From Auxenochlorella pyrenoidosa (lineage: Eukaryota; Chlorophyta; Trebouxiophyceae; Chlorellales; Chlorellaceae), in contig KQ482076.1 in the NCBI GenBank assembly GCA_001430745.1, positions 345,017-356,799 on the forward strand: a stretch of DNA of 11,783 nucleotides, read 5' to 3'. Positions within the stretch are counted from its first letter, which is position 1. Every line of letters starts with the position of its first letter. The notes beneath the pieces are model-generated. The model was not told the DNA's origin, did not search any database, and saw nothing but the letters and a program-made list of their open reading frames with translations. Position numbers and translations under genes: made by a program. This document shows positions 1 through 8,769 of this stretch, piece by piece.

Positions 1-10
1 GTTCGTGCCG

Positions 11-11
<1 letters not shown>

Positions 12-53
<42 letters not shown>
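12..53. repeat. (CA)21 dinucleotide microsatellite in DMAP1-like intron 2
   Basis: An uninterrupted CA run of 42 bp, which is GT on the coding strand of the DMAP1-like gene. It begins 25 bases inside intron 2, just downstream of the 5' splice site at 79-78. Nothing coding is visible in positions 1-77. Confidence 0.95.
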
Positions 54-54
<1 letters not shown>

Positions 55-79
55 GTGCCAGCGTCCCCCCAGCACCCAC

Positions 80-566
80 CTCAAAGGTGACCACGCCGCG
101 CGGGTCGCGCCGCGCCTTGTCCTTCAGCCCCGCCACCCCCTCCTTCTTCCGGATGTCGCCCATCAGCTGGGAGGGCATGAGCGGGTGCGACGCGCTCAGC
201 AGCGCAAACGCCTCCCTGCGGGGTGGGGTGGGCGGGAGGCGCCGATTTGGTTCTTGAGAGGGCAGGCAGCACCAGCTGGGCGACAGGTATGAGATCAACA
301 GACTGCCCAGCTCAACGACGCCACGCAGAGGCATGCATGATCCTGCAGCCGTAAGCTGGCATGCAGAAAGCACCTGCGCAGGGCAACAAGCCCACATTCA
401 AGCGCAGCGCCGACTGCGGCCGCTGCCTGGAGTGGAGGGCCTGCCCTCACCGGCTCATGCCCTTGGGCTTCACCAGCTTGGGCTCATCCTTCTTCTTGGA
501 CTTCTTCGCCTCTGGCAGGGCCGCGCCCTCGCGGGGCACGCCCAGGATGTCCTTGACGTCGCCCAT
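80..566 (-). CDS. DMAP1: DMAP1/SWC4-like chromatin-complex subunit, 5' part (partial, 2 exons visible)
   Basis: Visible coding exons read downward: 566-451 and 215-80, joined by a GT-AG intron of 235 bp (216-450), giving 84 codons that end on a codon boundary at a GT donor (79-78). The protein begins MGDVKDILGVPREG, has a Lys-rich stretch at about residues 20-36 (AKKSKKKDEPK), then KGMSREAFALL (around 36-46), HPLMPSQL (around 49-56) and a basic segment ending VVTFE. The order D-(V/A)-K-D-I-L-G, then basic, then G-(M/I)-S-R-E-x-(Y/F)-A-L, then P-L-(M/L)-P-S is the N-terminal signature I know from plant SWC4 and animal DMAP1. That family is nuclear and belongs to the SWR1 (H2A.Z exchange) and NuA4 (histone acetylation) complexes. 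The SANT/Myb-like domain would lie left of the window. The start is the first ATG of this reading frame and matches family N-termini. Identification rests on about 80 residues, so it is good but not certain. Confidence 0.8.
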
Positions 567-1085
567 CCTGCTGCCCTGCTGCCGCCCACCGCCCCGCCGC
601 CGCTGGCGCCTGGGCGGCTCACGCGCCCCGGTCTGCGCTGAGCTTTACAGGCACACTCCTCGACACTGCCTAGCGCCGCCCTGGCGACGTGCAGAACGTG
701 CTGGGCTGAGAATTGATCCTACAGGCGCTGTGCGGAGCCTGGATGGTATCTGGCACTCGCTATCACTGTTTCGAGCAACAGAACGGTCCGTCCAGCTGCA
801 GTTGCACAGCTGGTTTCGCAGGGTGGGGAGCGGGGCGACAAGGTGCCCTCCCGGGAGTTGCCTCGATGTCTGGCGGGCTTATCGACATCAAATGGGGCCG
901 GAAACAGCGACCAGGAAAAACTTGCCACCTCAGCAAGTTGCAACAATTCCTCAGGTCTCCTCTCTCTCGTTCTGCGCATACCGATCACCGCAGCATCCAT
1001 TGATATTCCTTCTATCAGCCTGCTTCTTCTAGTTGTTTGACCAGGTGTCTCTCACTGCTGTCGCCCTCGCTCCTCCCCACACCCA
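567..1085. promoter_or_regulatory. Divergent intergenic region between DMAP1-like (-) and KAB1-like (+)
   Basis: A stretch of 519 bp separates the two start codons, so both 5' UTRs and both promoters should lie here. The DMAP1 side (567-640) is very GC-rich. The middle (about 900-1040) is the most AT-rich part. A pyrimidine-rich leader (about 1048-1085) runs up to the KAB1 ATG. I see no convincing TATA box. The open frames across this region have no recognisable domain and I treat them as chance frames in GC-rich DNA. Confidence 0.55.
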
Positions 1086-4000
1086 ATGGAGTACCGCCGG
1101 CTCGGTAACACCGGCCTCAAGGTGAATTGGCCGTTCACTCGCCCGGCACATGCGCAGGCATGACCAGGAGGCGCCGCCACCCGCAGGCGCCCCTCCTTCC
1201 TGACGGACAGCTGGCACGGTGCAGACGCGCTCTTCCCCCCTGCCACCTTCTCCCTGCAGGTCAGCGTGCTGTCCTTTGGCTCCTGGGTGTCCTTTGGCTT
1301 CCAGTATGGCGTGGCAGAGGCCAAGGAGCTGATCGCAAAGTGCTACGAGGGGGGCGTCAACTTGTGAGCGCTCACGCCCTGGTGGCATGCCCCCGACATA
1401 AGCATTGGCATCGACAGCATCAGACGAATGGTGTGTTTCTTGCCTGCATCAAGGGCAGGCCTTGTTACCAAGCGCCGCCGTGGGCGTGGGTTACGGGCGA
1501 TGAGACCTGACCACATGGCCCGCCTGCTGCCTCCCTGGCCTGCTACCTCCCTCCCCTCGAGGGTTGCAGCTTTGACTGCGCCGAGGTGTACGCCAACGGG
1601 CAGGCGGAGGAGATCCTGGGTGCTGCGCTGCGCGAGCTGGGCTACCCCCGCAGCGACTATGTCGTCTCCACCAAAATCTTCTTCGGCACGGGTGAGCCCC
1701 CTGCCGCGCTGGCAGTCTGTATGGGTGCACGTTTCCTGCGATGGCATTGCGCATCAGCCAGCAGGCAGCGACGCGTGCGTGGCAGACGCCATCCATCGGC
1801 TTCCCTTGCAACAGCAGCAGGCGTCGCCAGTGCTGGCGACATGCACAGACTTGCATTTCCTCCCAGGGGAGCCCCCTCGGTTGCCAGCCCCCTCACACCC
1901 TGCCCCTGCCTGCAGGCAGCAACGCACCCACTGCACGGGGGCTGTCCCGCAAGCACATCATAGAGGGCGCCAAGGGTGAGCGGCACTCGCTCACCGGGCA
2001 GAGCGCAAGGGCAGACTTGAAAAACAAGCGGGCAGAGAGAGATCGGGGCATGGCACGAGTCTGGTGGGCCGGTCTGTGGCTAGTCTGTATGTGCTAGCAG
2101 TGCAGCCCCGAGAGGCCCAGGCATGCATGCTGTGCAACAGCCTTGACGAGATCCTGCTCAGTGTGGGTGTGCACGTGAGCGTGTCTGTGCCTCACCAGGG
2201 TTCGCCCACCGCCAACCCTGGGCGCCGCCCCCCTGCAGCCTCGCTGAAGCGGCTGGGCATGGAGTATGTGGACCTCATCTACTGCCACCGGCCCGACCCA
2301 GAGACCCCAGTGGAGGAGACTGTGCGGGCGATGAACTGGGTGTGGGGGGCAAGGGGCCCGGGGCGGAGGCAGGGCGGGGCGGGGCCGGTGGGCCGAACCG
2401 CATGCCGCTGCTGTGTCTCGAGGACACCTGCCCCGCCCTGCGGGCACTGTCACCAAGGTAGTGCACGCCCTGCGCGTCGGCAGGCAGCAGGCGCTGGCGG
2501 CAGCAGCCAGCAGGGTCTGGCCTGCCGGGGAGCCCAGCCCTGTGCTGGGCCTGCTTGCAACCCGTGGACGCTTGCTTTGCCATGCCACACACCCCCAAAT
2601 ACTGCCGCCCGCTGCGCAGGTGCTGGACCAGGGCATGGCCTTCTACTGGGGCACCAGCGAGTGGTCGCGGGAGCAGATAGAGGAGGCCTGGGCGGTGGCA
2701 GACCGGCTGGGCCTGGTTGGGCCGGGTGCGCCTCCGTCTGCCTGCTCCTGTCGTGGCTGGCTGACAGCAGGCAACATGCTCACTTTTGGCCTGCCTTGCT
2801 GGATGGCTCTGCGAGTGATGCACATTGCCTGGCCGGTGTTTGGCACACGCACCGCAACAGCGCAACGCCCGGGAGCATTTCAGCGTGCCTGCAGCCTGAC
2901 TGTGCACACGCGCCGGCTGCCTCAGGTGCCGGCGCCCTGCCCACCCTCTACATCGGCTTTCTGTCCCTGATGGCTTGCAGCTGTTGAGCAGCCAGAGTAC
3001 AACCTGTTCCACCGGAAGCGTGTCGAGGTGGGCAGGGGCGGCTTGGGAGGGCGCAGGCCGGCGGGGGCGGGCGCCGCGACTGCTCCGCCTGGCAGATGCG
3101 TGGGCGGAGTCGCGCCGCTGCGACCGGTCGCACGCGTTCTGGTCTGATACGGCCTGTCAGGAGGTCCGTGCAGCGGCCAATGCCGGCTCAGGTCGGCTCT
3201 GCCTTGCCGCCGAGCTCCCCACCCCGAGCAGCCCCCCCTCCTCTCCCCGAGCTGTGTCCTGGCACCCTCCCCACCCGGCCCCACCCACCCCGCTGCAGGA
3301 GGAGTATGCGGCGCTGTACGCTGCGCGCGGCATGGGCCTGACCACCTGGAGCCCTTTGTCCTCAGGGATCCTCACCGGTGGGGGGCCAGCCGCTGCCGGA
3401 GAGAGGCCTGGTGTGCTGTGCATGCCCAACCCAACCCCTCCGCTGTCTGTGCCTTCCCCGTCCGTGCGGCTCTGCACGTGCGGCCCCTCCTGCCCTGCCT
3501 TGAGAGGCTGGCCAGCTGTCCGGCAGCGCCCCAATGGTTCCCAGGGGGGCTGGAGGGCATGCCGAACCTGTCAAGCACCTCTGCTGCCTACGCCCTCCTC
3601 GGCTTTTCCGATTGCAGGCAAGTACAGTGGCGGCAACATGCCTGAGGGCACGCGTTTCCAGCTGGAGCGATACAAGGCGAGGGGTGGGGCGAGGGCAGCA
3701 CAGTAGCAGGCTGCTGCCCATGCCTGCTGCTGCTGCTGGCCCCCCGCCTAGCGCCTTGTATGTCGCACTGTGTGGGGGCAAGGTTGCAGCGAGCCACCGT
3801 AGAGGCAGTTGACAGCAGGCCGCTCCAGCTGGTATGCGCTGTGTGTATCCAAAGCGCTGCTGGCCTGCCAGGCTGGCGCTGCACGCGTACAAGCAGCCCC
3901 CTCAACCGCCCCTCCCTGCAGCACCTGGCGGAGAAGAAGCTGGTGGAGAAGCGGCACCAGCTGGAGCAGGTGGACCAGCTGAAGCCGATTGCTGAGGAGC

Positions 4001-4654
4001 TGGGCTGCACGCTGGCCCAGGTGGGCTGCGCAATCCGGTCCGGTGCTCAGCATTGCTGCATTTGAACAACACCACTTGGTGCTCAGACGAGTCGCTCTTC
4101 AACACCGCCAGCCTGCGCTAGACGGCCAGCTGGCGCTTGGGGCAGGGCGCCCCCCGGCCGCAGGCGCCGCTGCCTGTAATCTCCCCCTGGCGCCCAAGGG
4201 GTGCGCCATTGTCCAACACGGCCAGGCTGCGTACATGAGCAGCAAGGGCGCAACCACACGCGCACCTGCCCCCCCCCCACCCCCACCCCCTGCACCTGCC
4301 CTGCTCTCGCAGCTGGCGCTGGCCTGGTGCGCGCGCAACCCCAACGTATCCTCCGTCATCACCGGCGCCACCAAGCTCTCCCAGGCACGCCGGCGTTTCA
4401 TTTAGGCATTGTGCGCCAGCGTTACATGACAGCAGAGCTGCTGAGCGAGGGCGGGCCGCCACGGCTTTGGCGGGTCGATGCCCTGCTGATGGACAGCGAC
4501 TGCCCGCATTGTGCACGGTCGTCCCACCGCCAACCCTGCCCCAGCCCTGCCGCCGCAGGTTGAGGATAACCTGGGGGCGCTGCCCATCATTGCCAAGCTG
4601 ACCCCCGACGTTGTGGCAAGGATTGACGCCGTCATCGGCGGCGAGTACGAGTGA
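1086..4654 (+). CDS. KAB1: Voltage-gated potassium channel beta subunit, KAB1-like aldo-keto reductase (12 exons)
   Basis: Exons: 1086-1121, 1260-1363, 1570-1691, 1916-1975, 2239-2339, 2620-2725, 2981-3027, 3299-3377, 3618-3676, 3922-4020, 4313-4384, 4559-4654. They sum to 981 bp, or 326 residues plus TGA; plant KAB1 proteins are about 328. The protein starts [12 protein letters not shown], and the joined frame runs collinear with plant KAB1. The aldo-keto reductase tetrad is present: Asp49 (NFFD), Tyr54 (EVYANG), Lys82 (STKIF) and His124 (YCHRP). Further family motifs are GLSRKH (96-101), FYWGTSEWS (149-157), EQPEYN (179-184), [15 protein letters not shown] (207-221) and [12 protein letters not shown] (280-291), the last at the NADP(H)-binding end. 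Known family role: a cytosolic NADPH-binding beta subunit that assembles with voltage-gated K+ channels and may have oxidoreductase activity. No channel gene lies in the window. There is no signal peptide or membrane segment. Introns 9 and 11 need GC donors. Only 27% of the span is coding. Confidence 0.93.
3677..3921 (+). other. GC-AG intron (KAB1-like intron 9)
   Basis: The junction reads AAG|GCGAGG ... CTGCAG|CACCTGG and joins RYK to HLAEKK in phase 0, as the KAB family alignment requires. The nearest GT (3682) would leave one extra base and shift the frame. The acceptor is normal. Confidence 0.8.
4385..4558 (+). other. GC-AG intron (KAB1-like intron 11)
   Basis: The junction reads CAG|GCACGC ... 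CCGCAG|GTTGAGG and joins KLSQ to VEDNLGAL in phase 0. Reading on past CAG reaches an in-frame TAG within eight codons. The GT shortly downstream (at about 4394) would create an immediate TGA after joining. Confidence 0.8.
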
Positions 4655-4853
4655 ACGCGTACGTCTGAGAAACCTCGCATGCTCCAGCATGCCAACGCGG
4701 ATCAGGGCCTGCCTCCATAGCGGCTGGCCACCCAGCACCGGGCTGATCTGTGGGTTCATAGCCACCATGCCACACCGGTCGGCACTCATCTGCCATGCCC
4801 GGGTGCAGCAACACGGCCCATCATTGCCTTTGTTTTGTTACATTCTTTTCTTG

Positions 4854-4868
4854 ATGTACATTGTACAT
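4854..4868. repeat. 15-bp inverted repeat, ATGTACA-T-TGTACAT
   Basis: Two perfect 7-bp arms around a single T, in the AT-richer core between the convergent genes. It could mark a 3' end or be chance; it is short and its stem is AT-rich, so it is not a strong terminator hairpin. Confidence 0.6.
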
Positions 4869-5014
4869 GATATGGCATTTGGCTGTTAAATCGATGCCTG
4901 TGCCCGCACTGCTTTCATGACAGCCCGACACGTACGCGGGTGCCGCTGGGCAAGCAAGGCAGGGAGACAGGCAGGTGGGCAGGCGGACAGCCAGACGAGG
5001 CCGTTGGTAAGGTC

Positions 5015-5019
5015 TTACA
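5015..5019 (-). terminator. Candidate UGUAA polyadenylation signal for the cysteine-rich gene
   Basis: TGTAA on the minus strand, about 125 bases past the TGA at 5143-5145. UGUAA is the usual signal in chlorophyte mRNAs. The motif is only five bases, so support is mainly from its position. Confidence 0.4.
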
Positions 5020-5130
5020 ATGAATCAAAGCTAAGAATGGTAAGGACAGGCGTCAACACGGATGGGGCCGCGCAGGTCACGCAAGAGCTGTCGGCGGCTG
5101 TGCGCACCACGCCGTCATAACCCCAGTCCC

Positions 5131-5156
5131 CAGCTTTCAAGTTCAGCTTTCAAGTT
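5131..5156. repeat. Perfect tandem duplication of a 13-mer (CAGCTTTCAAGTT)
   Basis: Two adjacent identical copies, 5131-5143 and 5144-5156. In the minus-strand reading the TGA that ends the long last-exon model (5143-5145) sits across the junction of the copies. Confidence 0.9.
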
Positions 5157-8100
5157 GTGCATGCGAGCAGGCGCGCTGCACCGCGGCTCTCCGCTTGTCG
5201 TCTGCACTGCCGTCCACTGCAGCCTCCAGGCTGGTCAGTTCTGAGCAGCGCTGCAGGAGGGGGTTGCAATACAGGCATAGGTACAGGCACCGCATGCGGC
5301 GAAATTTGGCATGCCTCGAATGTGATCGCAGCCTGGGCAGTGCTGCGGAAGTGTGCCACCAACAGGCCCCGCAGCGCCTCATCGCCAGCCCCTGCTCTGG
5401 CAGAATCCCAGTCAGATGCATTCTCACCTTGCAGGCCAGCCGCCCAGTGGACCCATGCTCCAGGGCCACACTGCCGCTTGGGCAGGCCTACGGGCCCACG
5501 GTGGTGGGACAGAAGCAGCTCAGTCGCTCAGTCTGTTTGGCAGCGGGCCCCTTGACATTGCAGGATGAGATGCAGGCGCACACTGCTGCAAGCAGCACCC
5601 TGCACTTGCATGCGGGCCCGTTGACCCACCTTGCATGCGGGCATGCCGGGCTCATCCTGATATTGCCCGGGTTGGCAGTCTCGGCACAGCAGGGGTGTGC
5701 TGGAGCCGGGCACATCCGAGGCGGTGCCACGGTGGCAGGGGCGGCAGGCGATGCTGCCGGGGGTGCTCGTAAAGGTGCCGGCAGCGCACTCTTTGCAGAA
5801 GCGCGCCCCCGCGGTCTCCGAATACCGTCCCGCAGGGCAGGCCTGCGTGTAAGCAGGCAATAGGGTTGGGCGGCATGAGGTCGCTGCAAGCATGAACAGG
5901 ATTCACCAGGACTAGCTAGCAGGTGGCAGGTAGAGCTGTCCAGTGCGGCTTTGCTCATCATGCGCGCGTCGTGCTAGGCCCAGCGCTGGGCCTGCGCCAC
6001 GTGCCCACCTTGCACTCTGCCGACCCAGGGAGCTCCTGGTGTGTGCCGGCAGGACAGGGCTGGCACATGGATGCCGACCGGGTGCCACGCTGGCTAGAGG
6101 AGGTGCCTGGCGGGCACGCCTGCAAAGCACATGGAATGGGCTCGTGCGTGACCCTTCCCCGCTGCTTTACACCTATGGCAAGGGCGCAGTGCATGAGCAG
6201 GGCACAATCAGCACCTGTCTAGGGCAGCAGGCACCCATCAAAGCGCAGTGGGCATGCGTGATTGCACACCTTGCACTCGTTGGCGCCTTCGTGGTCTGAG
6301 TAATGCCCTTCCATGCACTCCTGCAAGTGCTCAAGTACTACGCATCAGATGAGCATGCCCAGCACATGTCCAGCTGCCATGCCAGCCCATGCTCCCAGTC
6401 GCCGGCCTGGGCGCCCTCCCTAGCGCTGCTGGTGGCGACAGAGCCATCCTCCAGCGGCGCATGCTCAGCGCCCACCGGACTTCACAGCAACTCATGGTGT
6501 TCCCTGCAGATGTTGCTGCAGCAGGGCATGTGTACTGCTTGCCTGGCACGCCTCTGCCTTGACGGCGCCCCACACTGACGAGTGCGCGCCAGCAGGGCAG
6601 GGTGTGCACCGAGTCGAGCCTTCGACGTCGACGTATGCACCAGGCTTGCAGAGCTGAATACAAGTGTGCGAGGGAGAAATGAGGTTGGAAAAGGAAACAG
6701 CCTCTGGCGGCGGCAGTGCAGACTGCTGAACGGGGCTGGGCAGGAGGATCCGGGCAGCAGACCTCACGTCAGGGTCAGCCCATCGCCACCTCCCCGTGGC
6801 ATGCCACACTAGCCCCCTCCTCCCTCCTAGACTCACCAGGCAGTTGCTGGCGCCAAGGGTGTCTGCAAATGTGCCCAGCGGGCATAGCTGCATGATGCCA
6901 AGTGAGCTGTTCGAGGGAGTCAAGGGGCGCAGGCGTGGGCTGCTGGTTGCCTGCCCGTGCCCCAAGCAGGCCTCCCATGCATGCGGACCGGGAGCGAGCG
7001 CAGCTGCCTCACCTTGCAGGCAGTGGAGGGCTCGCCAAAGCCATCCCAGTATGTGCCCAGCCGGCAGGCCTGCAGTCTAGCCAGAGTGAATTTGCGCTCA
7101 TGACGCCGCTGCACCAGCAAGTCGGGCCTCCGGCATGCAGCTGTCCAGCCATCGAGGCCGGACTCCCGCGTCGTGGCACTGTGCATATCTTGACTGGGAA
7201 CCATTGGCGCCCCCATGCCCACCTGGCAGGCGGTTGAGCGGTTTGAGGGTGTGAACATCCCCAGCGGGCAGACCTGCATGGGAGGGGGGGTTGGGGTGTG
7301 GGTGGGTGGGGTGGGCCACCAAACCCGGTGTGTGTGTGGTGGTGGTAGTGGGTGGGTGGGTGGGTGGGTGGGGGGGGGGGGGCGGCGCAGCAGGCATGTA
7401 GCTGCGTGGAGTCCCCTTGCAGTCCAGTGGCGGCAGCTGCACACACACTGCAGCGCAAGCTCACCAGATCTCGCCGCGGCACAGCCGCGACTGTTGGTCA
7501 TGCCCCTCCTCCCTGCCTACACCGCCCTCACCTTGCAGGCCGTCGCACCAGCTGTGTCAGTGTAATGCCCCAGCGGGCATGCGCGGCAGAACACGGCAGC
7601 CGGTGCGCCGGAGTAGTTGCCAAAGGTGCCGGCAGGACAGGGCTGCGGGCAGCCACAGGGAGGGCAGGAGGCGCGATCCCAGGAGTATTCAGCGCTGCTG
7701 CCCCCACCCCACCCACCCCAACCGTCCCACCCCGCTGCCAGCCCTCAGAAGGCCGCTCCCAGGTGCTGGGACAGCATCAACCGAGGCTTGCAGGCAGGAC
7801 TGCATGGAAGGGCGGCGCCTCACAGTGCAGCCGGCGGCTCCCACGCTGTCTTGGTATGTCCCCGTGGGGCACCGCTGCACACTCACGAGGGGCGGCAGCA
7901 AAACGCAGGTCGTGACTTAAGCATGCGAGGTGCATGATCCCCGCACCTGGCACCGCACACGCAGCCAAGCACATGTAGTGCCCGGCTGACAATGCGAGCC
8001 TCACCACGCAGCGCAGCGCGCCGACGATGTCGGTGAAGTGCCCTGCTGGGCAGGGCGAGCATGCCTTGGCGCCGCCATCATAATAGCTGCCTGGCTGGCA

Positions 8101-8769
8101 CGGGTGCGGCTGTGCTGACGGCTCCGGCAACCAGCCCCCACCAGCAGCCGGTGGGGACGGAATTGACGCTGTGGCATCCGTGGTACTGCTGACAAACCCA
8201 GCCGCAGGCGCTTCCAGTTGGCCATCACTCGGCGCAAGGGGGCTGGCAGGAGCGCCGGCTGGGCCACTAGGGCTGTCGGGCTGCTGTTTAGCGACGCCTG
8301 TAACATTGGCCGCCGGGTCTGCAGCGCGAAGCCTCGCCGGCGTCGGCACTTTTTGAGCTGCCCCCCTGATGCTTGCGGAAGCAGCCACTTTGCTTGCATC
8401 AATGGTCATTGTCGGAGTTTGCTGGGCTGTGGTGGGGGCCCGCTGTCGGCTCGGCCTGACCGACATCACAGGGCGGGTCCCAGCACTGCGCAGGCTGCCA
8501 GCTGCACGAATAAGCAGGGAAGTTAGTCCTGGGGATTTCTTTCTGCCGTGCAACGTGTTCTGTGCTCAACAATGAACAAGTGCAGGGCTGCCGCCAGGAG
8601 CTGCAGCGCCACTGAATCGCAATCGTGCGATGGTGTGGGTGGCCCCGCGGCTCCGACACACCACCGGTTTCTGTGCAGCCTTGAGAGCGCATGCAGGCTC
8701 ACCAACGGCGTGCGCCGACACACCCAGCACAACGACCAGCAGGACTGCCGCGGGCTTCAACCGCGCCAT
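5143..8769 (-). CDS. Secreted cysteine-rich protein with about 18 ephrin-receptor-like (GCC2/GCC3) modules, 13 exons
   Basis: Exons, read downward: 8769-8703, 8501-8005, 7874-7824, 7642-7532, 7273-7223, 7069-7013, 6887-6837, 6653-6543, 6320-6270, 6119-6009, 5842-5630, 5487-5428, then 5250-5143. Total 1539 bp, 512 residues. Residues 1-21 form a signal peptide (MARLK, hydrophobic LLVVVLG core, A-H-A cleavage site). Residues 22-154 are Pro/Ala/Ser/Thr-rich with an NVT sequon. From 155 on come modules of the form xC-P-x-G-x(10-12)-C linked by CxxC, as in Pfam Ephrin_rec_like/GCC2_GCC3 repeats. Single-module exons are 51, 57 or 60 bp, double ones 111 bp, and one holds four (213 bp). I see no kinase or membrane segment, so a wall or matrix protein or soluble ligand-binding role is inferred. 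The start is chosen by the signal peptide; the frame stays open upstream without recognisable content. Intron 8 uses a GC donor. The last exon is uncertain: a competing choice, 5342-5235, also fits. Confidence 0.75.
5235..5342 (-). other. Alternative last exon for the cysteine-rich gene
   Basis: Acceptor CCGCAG at 5347-5343, then HCPGCDHIRG, MPNFAACGACTYAC, IATPSC and TGA at 5237-5235: 35 residues with seven Cys. It would follow exon 12 (LACK|HC) in phase 0 and keep both the junction CxxC and an internal AC-x-x-C, like the other modules. The intron would be only 85 bp, shorter than any other in the gene. The competing acceptor (CCTCCTGCAG before 5250) has a better pyrimidine tract and a 177-bp intron, but gives a charged tail with few Cys. 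Confidence 0.4.
6321..6542 (-). other. GC-AG intron (cysteine-rich gene, intron 8)
   Basis: On the minus strand the donor is CAG|GCAAGC and the acceptor TTGCAG|GAGTGC. The join gives EACQ|ECMEG in phase 0, restoring the CxxC hinge found at every other module junction. The next GT downstream would leave an extra base and break the frame. Confidence 0.75.
7285..7382. repeat. G/T-rich low-complexity tract with (GGGT)5 and G13, in intron 4 of the cysteine-rich gene
   Basis: The plus strand carries GGTGTGGG-type repeats, GT and GGT runs, then five GGGT units (7350-7369) and thirteen G (7370-7382). The gene is transcribed from the other direction, so its RNA is C-rich here and the G-rich strand is the template. 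The G-run spacing fits intramolecular G-quadruplex rules. Confidence 0.9.

Larger units (their letters stand above)
4655..5142. other. Intergenic gap between convergent genes, 3' UTRs
   Basis: No coding region is supported here. The region holds the 3' UTRs of the KAB1-like gene (plus) and the cysteine-rich gene (minus). It is more AT-rich around 4825-4890, where a near-palindrome lies. Candidate chlorophyte UGUAA polyadenylation signals for the minus gene are TTACA on the plus strand at 5015-5019 and 4838-4842. I found no exact TGTAA on the plus strand for KAB1. Confidence 0.5.

Noticed and set aside
361..1032. Plus-strand open frame of 223 codons across the divergent region
   Set aside because: It overlaps exon 1 of the DMAP1-like gene on the opposite strand and has no recognisable domain.
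5428..7874. Regularly spaced short repeats resembling a repeat array
   Set aside because: The similarity is at protein level (CxxC modules in exons); DNA copies are diverged and spacers vary, so this is not a CRISPR or satellite array.
7352..7915. Plus-strand open frames over the G-rich intron and module exons
   Set aside because: They pass through a simple repeat and are antisense to well-supported module exons.
5143..8769. Receptor tyrosine kinase, suggested by ephrin-receptor-like modules
   Set aside because: There is no kinase domain, ephrin-binding domain or membrane segment; only the small Cys-rich modules are shared.
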